NCBI GenBank assembly: GCA_008508345.1
Contig: QNGE01003814.1
Location: forward strand, 1 to 64,000
Length of the DNA stretch: 64,000 nt
Direction: 5' to 3'
From: Paragonimus westermani
Lineage: Eukaryota; Platyhelminthes; Trematoda; Plagiorchiida; Troglotrematidae
The notes beneath the pieces are model-generated. The model did not search any database and had not been told where the DNA came from. It saw only the letters and a list, made by a program, of their open reading frames with translations. The number at the start of each line of letters is the position of its first letter. The first letter of the stretch is position 1. Made by a program: the position numbers and the translations under genes. Shown in pieces: positions 52,401 through 63,700 of this stretch.

Positions 52401-55196
52401 TAACAGGCAGTAACTGTGTCTCCTCTCGAGACGATCGGGCAACCTGATCATTGCTCACAAGCGAGAGTGGTTGAGCGTTCAGATTTGATGATTCGGTCGT
52501 GCCTAATGTGAGGTCAATGGCGCAGTGGTTAACACGGTTGCCTCATGATTGGAATGTCCGGAGTTCAAATCCCGGCCGTGGCAAGGATATGCACTACTGA
52601 CGAGCTCTAATGAGAGCGAAACTCGAGTCTAGTGCTTCTTTTCGAAAGAGGCTGGCTGGAAAGTCTATCTGAATGCGGACGCTGCGACCTATGGATAACT
52701 TGTAACGCTCTACTACATTCGACGAAAGTATCGTGGCAAACGACAATCGAAAAGAACTCATGGGTTGATTTAAATTCGAAAACTTATATATTTAACTTAG
52801 AATTCATAACGCAATTTTTACAGTTCGACCACAAATTTTACCGTTTTCGCTATATTCACACATTTATGGCTGACGAGTGTGTATAGTATTGATTCATATC
52901 GTAATTTAAGTACACTGGCAAATTATGCTGACTTGAAATTTAACTGTGTTTAGGGCCAAATTGTGGCCACTGTTTATGAGTTACTGTCTATTTTCAGTCG
53001 CCAGAAAATACAACCGTCTTCATCTTCTATATTTCGATTACGCTGTTGATAGTACAGCAAGAAACAATTAAGTGGAAACAGTAATTTTGAATTATAATAC
53101 TACGCAGGAGTCAATGCGAACTTGATGTTTGAAATTTCCTTCACATTTGTACATTACAGTAAACAGAAAACGGTCCGCTATTTGCAACCAATCTACACCT
53201 TTTTTGACCTAAAATATCAGCATATTACTGACGATACTGAACGGTACCATCCACACTGTTTTTATGACTTGGAGTCAACACGAATTTTTAAACAATCCCT
53301 TCTCAACCACGAAATGTTTTCTTCCTCAAACAATATCGATTGTCACCCAGTATTTTTCAACATGGAATACAAAGTCCACCGGTTTTAAATATCGATAGGA
53401 GTTTACACTAGAAGTAGTGGCTGTGGATTGTTTGTAGGTTGACTGGGTTTAACGAAACGTGGTATAAATTATCTCGTCCCGTGTTACTCATGGAGCCAGT
53501 TACCGACTGAATAGGTACTTAGGCTGCTTGTTAGGACATTTGTCCAACTATTCCTGTCTGGTTGAGTCAACACTCCCCAATACCTGTTAGTTTGTTAGTG
53601 ATCGCAACAAATCCATAGTATATAGCTCATTTTTAGTGCTTATGGTTCAGGATGTGAGTGGTAACCTGTGAACCAATAGGGTTAAGCCTTGTGAGAGCAA
53701 TTTACGCACACCCGTCATTTCCAACAAAAGTTTGTCGGGTGACTAACCTGTCAGAAAGCTTTGAATGCCGGCAAAAGCATGACGCTCAAGCGTGGGCGAA
53801 ACCAGAAAGTTCTTGGCCTTCTCGTTATATAAGATAGTCGGATAGTTCAAATTGTTACGAACAGACATAACCATTGTTTTTGGCTTAGCCCATCTGTGTT
53901 CAGATGATGTACCTAGTCAAATAGACAGTCTGTACCCTCCTTGTGGACGTTACTTTGTCTGCGACATTTGTGTTACCCTGATCGGCTGGTTTAGCCTATA
54001 AGTTGCATGTGGACCGTCGACTAGATGTGAACTTTTCAGGATCGTCATTTTTTGTGATTTTGAGGAAGGATTTTCAAAGTGTACGGGTCAGGTGCCCAAA
54101 ATCGATGTTTGTTAAAATCAGCAACTTTAAGTCCTCACGACATGATTCCAACTGTGCATGAAAAGTATCTTGAAACGCATATTTCCTGAAGAGAATCCCG
54201 TAGGTATCGTGCAATCTCACTACTGCCTTTTCGTTATAAAATGTTGTTTCCCAGAGGTGTGGCGATGTTGTTAATAAATATACTTCTAAATATTAACCAG
54301 CAAACTTTGTAAATGTTGCTCACTATTCCATTGTCTCTCCTTTGGTGAAAGATAAACTTCGGAAACTGAACATTAGTGACTACTCAGAAAGGAATGTCGG
54401 TTGTTGCATGCAGTGAATTATTAGTAAACGCGTAGTAGGAAGCAATCATTTCTTGGAAATATGAGTTTGCCGAAACTAATTAACGAAACCAATAGTCTTT
54501 TTAGAACTCACTGAAGCTCAGTAGGAAATCGCGCTGGAAGGGTGCTTTGAAGTTTACTTCCAAGGTTGTGAGCCATGGCGTCAGACCAGGGAACTTTTCC
54601 GAAAAACCGTTAGATTCCGTTGCAAAATTCACAAATGCCCCAACGCCAAATATTCCGTGTGGATGATAACCGACAAGATAGTTCTTGCTAATCGGGAAGA
54701 GACTTGGATTACAAGTAATCTTCTGCACTCCCTGACTTGTGGATTTGTCAGTTCCAGTTAGGTCCTGACGAGCGACGATATCATCGCATAGAATCAGATT
54801 GATGGGAAAATAATCACGTAGTAGTTTCCACAAACCCAGCTTGCGCATAAATTTTCTCGGGTGACTTCCGCACTCCTCAATTCCTTGATCTCGTCGCCAG
54901 AACCATGTGTATAGTGTGAAAGCGGATAGCACTATGGTAAATCGTGCCTTCGTCCATGTCAAGGTCGGATTACCGAGGTCACTGAACTCATCGTTTGTGG
55001 AATACAGCAGTTTGGCTTGAACTAGAAGCCAACAGAGCAAAAAAAACCAGATAAACCAGCCAGTTAAAGCAAATCCCATGAAAATGAAAATCCAGATCTC
55101 GGTGCAGATGTATTCTAAAACATAAGTCATCGTCCATTTGGACACTGTTCGATGTAGAACTTGTTGTGCAATGTTACAATACAGATTGCCTGACAT
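47441..55196 (-). CDS. DGAT2: Diacylglycerol O-acyltransferase 2 (DGAT2/MOGAT family), complete
   Basis: DGAT2 transfers an acyl group from acyl-CoA to diacylglycerol, the last step of triacylglycerol synthesis, at the ER membrane and lipid droplets. Four exons on the minus strand: 55196-54512, 50060-49877, 49736-49558 and 47592-47441, 1200 nt in all, 399 codons plus stop (human DGAT2 is 388). Donors are gtgagt, gtaaga and gtaggt; acceptors are tttcag, tttcag and gtttag; phases agree. Residues 34-58 (WIFIFMGFALTGWFIWFFLL) form a membrane hairpin. LRDYFPINL is at 126-134, the catalytic HPHG at 178-181 inside YLVGYHPHGIFGVGAFVNF, then VIVVIGGAPEALDSRPGK, RRYGFFKLAL, VPCISFGEPNMYQQIKNPPG and TVVGPPIPVPK. 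All family hallmarks are present. MOGAT2 is the close alternative; sequence alone does not exclude it. The start ATG is preceded by an overlapping out-of-frame upstream ORF. Intron 1 (4.45 kb) holds PLE tails and a SINE palindrome; intron 3 holds a SINE and a TA microsatellite. Confidence 0.95.
48680..48870 (+). repeat. tRNA-derived SINE, diverged full-length copy
   Basis: It starts gaggtcagcggcacagtgat (box A region), contains ctagttcgaccg (box B) and the gggatatgcactactcatta block, and ends with a gatgttcaattcg tail equivalent to gatggtcaacttg. It is inside DGAT2 intron 3, antisense to the gene. Divergence is higher than for the 52-kb copies. Confidence 0.7.
49461..49495. repeat. (AT)n microsatellite
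   Basis: An uninterrupted AT run of about 17 units ending ataaagg, in DGAT2 intron 3, about 60 bp from the end of exon 3. Confidence 0.95.
50730..50810 (-). mobile_element. Decayed PLE family B tail
   Basis: The plus-strand block cttggcatttagattacaga through the gggtgatatcattgatgag region aligns with the left-arm tail of family B (cttggcatttaggttgcaaa through ggtgacatcatcagtg). The hammerhead core has lost its consensus. It lies in DGAT2 intron 1 on the gene's strand. Confidence 0.6.
51343..51384 (-). repeat. SINE 3'-tail fragment
   Basis: The minus strand reads ctgcgatcaaatgtgagtaa then tggtcaaattgaaaa, the last ~40 bp of the SINE and nothing more. It is joined directly to a PLE family A fragment at about 51385. 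Confidence 0.65.
51386..51850 (+). mobile_element. Penelope-like element family A, decayed 3' end
   Basis: The plus frame gives RLSERVREHHPAWLNSGMIK and LTDSNHSVSKK, matching the family A arm at 20 kb (RLSERIREHHPAWLNSGITK, LVDSNHAVNVK). Stops and frameshifts follow. The untranslated tail cctgatgatcaaacac then aagtcttgttcgctac at 51797-51835 aligns with the family A hammerhead region. It sits in DGAT2 intron 1, antisense to the gene. Confidence 0.82.
51794..51834 (+). ncRNA. Degenerate hammerhead motif, PLE family A
   Basis: CTGATGA is intact, and stem III is a perfect palindrome (AACAAG-T-CTTGTT). The second core reads GAGA rather than GAAA and stem I keeps only three pairs, so activity is unlikely. 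Confidence 0.5.
51949..52313. repeat. SINE palindrome: two head-to-head SINE copies with 175-bp arms
   Basis: The left arm 51949-52123 (SINE on minus strand) and right arm 52139-52313 (SINE on plus strand) mirror each other without indel and with few mismatches. The 15-nt spacer 52124-52138 (tttgaactccggaca) is the normal continuation of the left copy into box B. The arms include about 25 bp beyond the usual SINE tail. Both copies are cut at the same point just 3' of box B. The palindrome lies in DGAT2 intron 1 and would fold into a long hairpin in the pre-mRNA. Confidence 0.88.
52511..52687 (+). repeat. tRNA-derived SINE, complete head, 3'-truncated
   Basis: This is the clearest head: box A TGGCGCAGTGG at 52518-52528 and box B GAGTTCAAATCC at 52561-52572, spaced as in tRNA genes. 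The tRNA-unrelated body runs from ggatatgcactactgacgag to gaatgcggacgctgcga. It stops at 52687, lacking the ~35-bp tail seen in other copies. Transcription by RNA polymerase III from the internal promoter is expected from family knowledge. Confidence 0.82.
52701..54511 (-). other. DGAT2 intron 1, no further feature recognised
   Basis: Between the SINE cluster and DGAT2 exon 1 there is AT-rich intron sequence. Short open frames (for example 53122-53388 plus) show no domain. Confidence 0.4.
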
Positions 55197-55206
55197 TCAT
55201 GATCAT
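55174..55206 (-). promoter_or_regulatory. Upstream ORF overlapping the DGAT2 start codon
   Basis: On the minus strand ATG at 55206-55204 opens a 10-codon frame (MIMNVRQSVL) that ends with TAA at 55176-55174. It overlaps the main ATG at 55196 in another frame. If the mRNA begins upstream of 55206, ribosomes would meet two ATGs of this frame before the DGAT2 start. Confidence 0.45.
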
Positions 55207-57177
55207 ACTGCGGTTGTCCTCATCTGCCAGGCTTTTAACTTATCAGTCTAGGTTGTTCATTCGATTGCGTCCGAGATGAGTGCGTGAATACGCGCACTCA
55301 AACCGTCACATGATTGGGGTGCAGTTTTTCTAATCCGATAAACAATGATCGGATCGGATTCACTGAATGGTCACTGTATTGCAACTAACATTTAGTAATA
55401 GCTGATTGTGCATGTTTGCGGTGGATGTAAATTCATGTCACAGACTTGGGTGGTTGCGTACCCCTAGCTGTCTGTGGTAGTGTCGTGTTGTGAATATATG
55501 TTTTCGTGATTATTGGGGTATCAGGTGTTTAATAGGTTTGACCACGCACCCCTTCCGGTCAAACTTTTAGGCAGCTTTACTGACCCATATGTTTTCTACA
55601 CTATGATAGGTTCACAATTCATAGTATGATAAAGCGACGCCAGTGGCACCAATAATTCATGATGCTAACAACCCCCGGACTTGTTTATTAACATGAATGG
55701 AAGCCATATCAAATTGACTTGGATGATATCCATTTAGCTAAGGGATTGAGCACAGAGGCAGGCGTTTCAGAAAATCACCGTTCACTTGATAAAACGGGGA
55801 CGATACACATTTAAACTCAGATTGCCCACTGTCTAAGACGAAAGGACCACTGACGGAATTAATTCAAATTTGAAACACTGAGTTCCCTTTAACCACTTCA
55901 TCAGAGCAGAAAGAAGACATATATTGCGATATGTTAACATTTCATTTACTCTCATCAGTCGCAAACGTAAAACATGCCAGTTATATACAACAAATATTTA
56001 ACGACACACAGGGACTAGACACACATACAAGCACACCAGTTATTATGTAATCATGACCATGGCAACCCGACCGGTTGTTTCAACCACTTCTGTGCACATA
56101 ACGTCGGTTGGTAAGTTCGAATGAGAATCGCTTCGCAAAAGGCTAGTAACTTCGGATTTCGGTTGCGCAACAGTATCTTGAATGAGTTAACCGGGTCAAC
56201 TTGATGACCTGTTGTCATGAAAAGGAATTAATTCAGTTTATGTACAAACCGATTGAAAATATTACCGGTAATATCTATCGAAAAGCAACTTTCAGTGCAT
56301 AAAACATCAACCACTGATGCGTAGTGGTAGTTGTTGTTTAGCTGTTGTTCACTCAGCTTGGCATTAAAGCTTTAAACGTCTCAAAAATTATCATGATAAC
56401 ATCAGCAACGCTTAAAGGTGTTTGCTTGGAGGCTAAAGGTTGGTGAAGTCTGGTGGATGTCAATTCTTGAGTGTGGAAGAAAAATGAGTTTTCAAATTGA
56501 ATGCTGGTTGACCACCTCCCTGGATGAATCAGCTCAAACAGGTCGATTTAATCATCAAACGTGGACAGTGTATAACCAATGAGATGCAAATTCACAATCG
56601 AAGGAATGGTCAGTCCAACTGAAGGTTACAATACAACTAGAAACGAGCAGTCATTTTCAGCTTCAATGCTACAATAACAAAATGTGACCAATCAGGCGTC
56701 AAGTTGAAATTTATAAACAGCTGGGAATTAACCATTGCGAATTTGGTTGAAAAGACTAATCTATTTTTGTGTGTAAAAAGTTCTGTTAATCAAACTTCAC
56801 AAACATCCACGATTATATCTATGAGCCCAGACCACTGTGTACCGATGAGCTGTTTAGACGATCAGTGCGATCATGCGAAACATAACCTACAAACCATGCT
56901 TTTAATCCCTCAACGTGTGTGCGTTAGAGTTCACTTATTCATCAGTGTAGTGAGCAGAGTACAATTTGCGTTTGCAAGGATACATCCCCAAGTAGTTGAT
57001 TGCCTGTATGCCTTTACGCATTGCGGAAATACGGAATGTTATGTCATTCTTGGAAATGTGAGTGTTATCAAACCGTTCTGGTTGGTCTGGAAACTGCCAT
57101 AACTTTATGACATCATCGGAAAATAACCGAATAACGCCAAGATCCACCTGTCGAGTTTTGTAGTCGGCAACTTATTT
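55207..57177. other. Upstream of DGAT2, mostly unrecognised
   Basis: No promoter element is convincing in the minus-strand direction. Apart from a decayed PLE tail at 56.34 kb I recognise nothing. A 132-codon plus frame at 56704-57102 is within chance length for this composition. Confidence 0.3.
56335..56425 (-). mobile_element. Decayed PLE family B tail
   Basis: The minus strand reads gctgatgttatc, then gagacgtttaaagc and taatgccaagctgagtgaac. It parallels the family B tail (actgatgatgtcacc, gatgaaacgtttgcaacc, taaatgccaagctcggcgaac). The hammerhead core is mutated (CTGATGT, GAGA). Confidence 0.5.
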
Positions 57178-57380
57178 AATCTCGAATTGAACATTACCCC
57201 CCAAATGGTCACTGCCTCTTCATTCCCATATTCTCTTCAGTCAGTTCCCTGTGAAAAGCAGCGCTAGACTAGAGCTTCGCTCTTGTTAGATCTCGTTACC
57301 AGTCAGTACCCTTCCCACAACCGAGATGTTAACCCCGGCAACGTTTTCTTAGAGCAACCGTGTTAGTCCCGGCCTCACTG
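57178..57380 (-). repeat. tRNA-derived SINE, diverged copy
   Basis: On the minus strand it contains the head aacacggttgctcta, the agggtactgactggtaacga block, the gagcgaagctctagtctagc block, and a tail gaccatttggggggtaatgt then tcaattcgag. Box B is decayed. Confidence 0.62.
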
Positions 57381-57677
57381 ATCACTTGTTAGGCGGGACC
57401 GAATCGTAATACAAAAGTGCCCGACTATATTTTCATGTAATTCAGGTTCGGATAAACAGATCGTCTCGATAGAAGGCACAGTTGTCACTCGTTAACTTCA
57501 GTCGACAATCTGATGATTAAAACTAAAGAGCCTGGTTGAAATCGTCGACCTAATTGTACCCGTTGTACACTGTGTTAGAGTAATGACATATAATAGCGGA
57601 AGTTGGTTAGTACAATGTTCAACATAGTTCACGTTTGATATTAACTCGTGCATTCTGGTTAAGTTTATGCCTAACAA

Positions 57678-57792
57678 TGTAAGCACTGGACTCGAGTTTC
57701 ACTCCTGTTGCACATGTCTTTGCGACAACGGGGAGTTGAACTTCAGTCCCACTCACGAGGACCAACCGTGGTGATCACTGCTATCACCCGGG
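57678..57792 (-). repeat. tRNA-derived SINE, 5' fragment
   Basis: On the minus strand it runs from an accacggttggtcctcgtga head through a box-B-like gaagttcaactcccc to gtgaaactcgagtccagtgc. The 3' third is missing. Confidence 0.55.
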
Positions 57793-57799
57793 CTAACCA

Positions 57800-60700
57800 T
57801 CAATGAACTACTAAAGAACTGGATCGCGTTCACCGGGAACGTATTGTGGTATACAAATTGTTCATCTTAATTAGTGTGTTTCATTCCTCCGTGAGCGGAT
57901 ATCGATCAACCGTTTATGGTTGGTCTGTAAACTGACAAATATCTAACATGGACCCTGAAGCGGTAGAGATGGAAATTTTGCGAACAGTCTGGTGGATAAA
58001 CCTCCATCTGTCACACTCTGGCGGCTTAACCCTAACACTCATTCACGGGTCGTGTGTTCTATTCCCTGGCACGCGTACCGAAGCTCAACAAGTTCGAGCC
58101 CGCTGTCCATCATCTCGTCATTAGTTACTGGGACTAGTTGGTTGCAACAGTTTTACTCTGTGCCGTGCTAGATGCATGCCTGTTTGATGGATAACCACCA
58201 AACAGCTGGTCGTTTTGAGTGTATGAAGAGATGAAACGCGACAGTTCAAAACGTGATATCATCCAGTATTCGCTATCTACAACAGCTACGTTGTAGTTAA
58301 GCTGATCTCATTGTGTGTGAGTCCAGACGGGAGCGAACTGATAACCTCAGCCTGAGAAGTGAGGACTAGAGAAGCATTGTAGTTTGGTCTGAGCTCGCGA
58401 ATCACTTAGGAGGGATAACATAAAGATGACTACTTTGTTTCTGGGGCGATGTTCCAGAAGCTGACTATTTTAAAGAGCTCCAAAACTTCTTGGCGGAAGG
58501 GCCTATATTTCACGTTGCAACTGCAGCACTTGAGTTAGTAATTTTAGTCACTCAGAATTAACATCGAAATAAATGATAATCCAGTACAAGCTTACTTATT
58601 CAACAGGTCATTCTGAATTGCTTTACTCACACGTTCCAACGCAATTTCGAAGAATATGCTTTGCACTAGGTTACTCACTTGTGTACAAGTCACAGATTGG
58701 CCAACAGAGACGATAAGTAGATTGTACTTGTTAGCAGGGTTACGTGACTCAGTTATCTGCCTTGAAATCAGTGCGCGCAATAGCTGGATTCAGTCCAAAA
58801 AGTCTGTTGTACTCTCTTTTTGAGTGTCAGAGCTTATCTCATAAGCTGTCCTTGAAGGTTTATTCCGTTAACGAAGTCACCCTGCAAAATTTCCCGGATG
58901 ATTTCTCCTAGCAGACAGCTCTATGGTCCTCGGGTTGTCCTAAAAAGACCCACTTTAGATAAATTTATACAAATTTGGGTTGCATTTCTCTTTGTGTACA
59001 CTATCTTTGTATATTGAATAACCCAATCTATGTTAATCATTGGCCTACAATGTTTTGTGTTTCAACCAAGTGTGTTATGAAAGAAGCTGTAAAAAAGACG
59101 ATCCGGTGTTCCGGAGTCAAACAAAGTCACAATCGTTTTTGTGTTAATGTGATTCGTAACGAGTGAGACCGTTTGCATCCGTTATCAAGGTTACCAACCT
59201 AAAACGAATCCAATAGTTTGTGAGATGACTTCTTTTCGTACATTTTTTCGAATGATAATCTGTAGCACATAAAAATTTAACAGAATAAATGATGAACCGG
59301 AAGACTAAGTATTAAATTACTTATGATTTATTGGGACTATCTTGAACTAAGATGGGCTGCAGTGTGATTGGTAAATCCGATTAAGCACACCCCCTAGTTC
59401 TGTGACGAATTATTACGAAGGACTTCATAAACTCAAGAAGTGTCGTCTGATTGCAAGTTGCGAGCATTCGAAAAGCAGAACTTATTTTAATCGTGTGTTT
59501 GGTCTGTGGTAAAGGCCCAGTAATCAATGAAGCCGATTCTCTCCTCACTGACGGACGATTATTGCATGCTTGACCTATTTGATTGCGAAGCAACTTTGGT
59601 AAGCACTCACTGGTCCATTCCTACCCCCACCTTCCAGTATATGTGCGATTAAACAGTGCTAACTGGCAGTAACAGATGGGAGTATTCTTTATAACACACC
59701 CTTGCACGATCACTGAAGTACACTATGCAACCAACGGAAGATTACACGTGAATACAAGCGGTTCCTATTTACTAAACGTCCCAAAATTTCTATCACACAT
59801 ACACTGGCGAGGATTGTTACTTCAGGTTACTCAACCATACTACCGTTTAATATGCTACCTGCGCTCCGTGCAACTAAGGGACACATTCACGCAGTGCAAA
59901 TGAAACGGATATATACGCACACACTGAAGACAAGATAACTGACACTTTCGAATTGACTTAGACAGCATACACGTGATAACTGCTTGAGAACGGGTTTCAG
60001 AGTTTAAAACCACGTCGTGACGAAGATGTACACTACCAGTATGATTTGACAAAACTAAAACTGCAGTTTACTGAGTCAGCTTGATAGAAGCAACTGGCTG
60101 ATTTCTCTACCAGTGAGCAATGCTCAACTCAAACCAAACCAATGTTCAACTGTTCATTTGTTATTTGAAATATTACGCAGCAGACCTAATAAGATCGAAG
60201 TTTCAGCCTTAATTTAGACGGGCAAGTTGAAATTGACAAGTCAGTTGATTCGCCTATTTTTGAAGCGACCGAGCAACCGGAGCATCATTTACAGGCAAAT
60301 GTAACTGAGCGTTTAGTTGTTATTATTTCGACCTCCCTACTTGTCAGGTTGATGACGCAATCACCGATATGATTGTCTAACGAAGGCGTGGGAGGAGTTT
60401 ATTTTCTGTCCTTATCAACGACGTTCAATACTGGCAAGAGTGGAACTTGAGTTTTCCGATTTCTATAGGGTTTGACTATACAAACTGATTAATGAACATG
60501 ACGATTACATGAAAGATTCGACAACAACTCTGGTCTAGTGTTTGTTTTCAAAATCGGTTGAATGGAAAACTCACAGAAATACAACAGCTGCAACGGTTTG
60601 TGAGAGAAGTTCAATCTATGTAAGGAACAAAATCCTCCACTACTCACCGGCTTCCTTCAGGACGTCACGTTAATCTCCTACTTGTAAGATTTCATAATGG

Positions 60701-63700
60701 TAGACGGAGTACACAGGCAGCGGTGTGGCCATACGCCGAAAACCATTAAGATTCCTCTGAGATCTTTCACATGTAAAGTAGAATAGAATTGGGAATTTAT
60801 CCAACTTCGTGTATTTCTGCATTTATCTGGAATACTGAATAAAGTACGACTGGATTAGTCATTTGCGTCGAAATGGATCTAATCTTTTCCCTAAAAGTTG
60901 TGCTATCGTTGTGCGGTTCATATTCCAGACAATGGTACTGATGTCAGTAATGTGGCCTCATGTAGTCTTGTCATTTCAGTCTAGTAGTGAGCAGATTGGA
61001 GTGATTAAACAAGTAGATAGACTCCTAATCAGAGAGAGGGTTCTCTGAGCAAGTTAATTAACACTGGTGTTTTCAAGGTGGTAGTGTACTTTGATGACAG
61101 ATACCTTTTCAGCATTTTATGTTTTACAGAGCAACAAGCAACTGTTCTGTACTCATTTGGTTCCTTCAGTGACAGGAGATAACTAACAAAATTCCCTCGC
61201 AATCTGTTCTCCAGTAACAGTGTATAGTGTATTCAAGAGTTGCTTAGCTGTGTACATGAATACGATGCCGATTACAATAAAATTTGGTGGCTTACTGCTC
61301 TTTGTTATGGCCTCTGCACAAAAACTGAATCTGGGCTGTAAACAGAAAGTATACTCGATTACTTTGGTGCATTACAAAACAATATTGCTTGACATCTGGT
61401 TCAGTATCATTTCTTTGACGGCTTCTGGTATGTCTCATTGCCCGATCAACCTGAGAGAATGTTGAGGGCCAAATAAATTCAAAGCATTCTGGTTACCGGT
61501 CTCACTTTCATTTACTTCTTTGAAGTACGCGCTGCCCAATTCACGTTAATTCAGTTGACTTTGGAGTTGTTGAGATGGCCAGGTTTCATAGGTTACTGAG
61601 AACTATCAAAATCTCTGAGTTCGTAGTTCACCTCATAGTTGGGCATGCTGTATGGTTTTGGTGACTAATTTTAGGTTCAACTGAAAAGTCAATCAAATGA
61701 AGAAATTAGCAAGACTCAATTTTAAGAAATGATCCGCTTTCCCAATTTGCTAGAATGTACTCTGAAGATGCTCAAAATACTGCTTCCGCTTTGAGATGGT
61801 ACCAATGTGATAACAGAACGTTTACAGTTATGTTGTGAATCCTGTTGACTGTATGTGTAGCCTAGTCCGAGTGTATATCAGTGATATTATTCTTAAATGT
61901 TCATATGTAACCTGTGGTGACATGTAGTGTGTAACATATAATTGTGAATCTCTCCGCACAGTTTATTCCAAGGAGTCTAAGCTGTTCAGTCTGCTGAAGA
62001 CTACAGGTATCTTTGTCCAAAATGTTACTGAGCAAGCTTTATTCATTCTCGACATTTGGGAACTTCACTCACAAACAAACAATCCATTGCTTGCCCACTT
62101 TCCGCTTCTCGTTTTTCTGTCTGATATAGCACTCATGGATTTCGAAACCAGAGAAATGTTAAATATTTCATTCCAATTGTTTTTAGGTTCACTCCATCCT
62201 GAACTCCGTAGGTTGATTAATTCTTGTTCTGAAGTTTAAAGTAGGACGTAGCACGACCTCTATGCGGCTTGAGAATATTGATCAGGATGCTTTCACGAAG
62301 CCGTGAATTATTCCGTTTGGCACAAAATAGTTTGTGTGAATTAGCTGAGTGTGCTGAATTATTCTGTCTGGACTGTTTGCAGAAACATGACACATGGCAA
62401 TTAATGTACAACCGTAAGCGAATTCTCCATCAGCACCAATATTGTCACATTTACATAAATTCAAAACGGATTGGCCAAGTTCTGTCCTACCTCATGCAAG
62501 TGTGTGAAGGATTAGTCCCTGCCCGAATGAAAATTGGAGCAGATATCACGGACATTTATCAATTCGTCTATCGTCAGTCACGTTCAAACCTTGACGTTCT
62601 TGTCTTTTAGTGCATTTCCTTCTGTCACCTACTGACGGAAAATCTAGACACATTCGCGTCCGTAAAATAACGTTGCTATCTTTGACAGAAGTGACAGAGA
62701 TAATTACGCCATTGTAAACTCAACGAATTGGCCATTCAAACCCCAACTCCCGGTTCTTTACGCTGTTATTTTAAGAATAATGTCTAATTTACCCACTTCG
62801 GTTTTAAGACCTCAGCAACACTCACCACCGCTTCTGATGTGTGTTGAAAGGTTAGTTAGAGTCCTGCAGTTTGTTTCTTAATGCGTTTAAACGTGTAAAC
62901 GGCATCAACGATGAGAAACTTTTCAGTCCGCTTCAACCTCAAGTAACTTGTCATACATCCGGGATTACTTTGAGTAACAACACGACGTGCTCGATTTATG
63001 CTACTGGTCTCCTAACTAATGTGCTAATGCTTTTAGTTTAAGCCAGGCGCCTACAACTTTTCTACATTTCACCTCAGTTTATCCATGCCTATGCACAGCT
63101 CAATTGTTAACCAGTTGCTTTCACCGTTCTTCCGTCAAAGTATATTTGTCAGATCCTCGAAAGATCTCGCAAACCGTAAAAGCGCTTACTGTTAATTCTT
63201 TTAGTTGACCATCCCTAAACACTTCTAAGTATGTAGCAGTTTATTTTATATAAAAAATTCATCTGACGCAACCTTTCCCCCTCATGGGAATCATTCTGAA
63301 TGTGCTTTTACGTCTTCCACTGGTTCCTGGAGTTAGTGCTTGTTTAAGAGCACACACGAATCATCCATCCACCGGAATGCGTAAGGTGTGTTGTTGACTT
63401 GAATTGTCATTTAGAACTTGGAGCGAATACGGAAATCTTCAGAGTTCTCACTTCCACTCTACATAGTGTAAAAGATCCCACAACAGCCCTGATGTTTCTG
63501 TGTGCAAAAAACTGTACTATCGCTGTTGTAATTTGTCAACTTTCCAGAAATTCTACAAGAAAGAACATAACGTTGCGATATCAGAGTCATCGATTTACGT
63601 TAAACTTAATAATTTGCTTGGAACCGATCCATTAGGTGGGCTCGTATACCAACATTCAAAACGGTCAACGGTAGTACTTCCTTCTACATGCAACACTTTG

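Noticed and set aside
52511..52580. Functional tRNA gene
   Set aside because: Box A and box B are present, but there is no cloverleaf with a usable anticodon arm or acceptor stem, and the unit is repeated with a long non-tRNA body: a SINE.
56704..57102. 132-codon plus frame as a gene
   Set aside because: Chance length for an AT-rich region; no motif, and a competing minus frame overlaps it.
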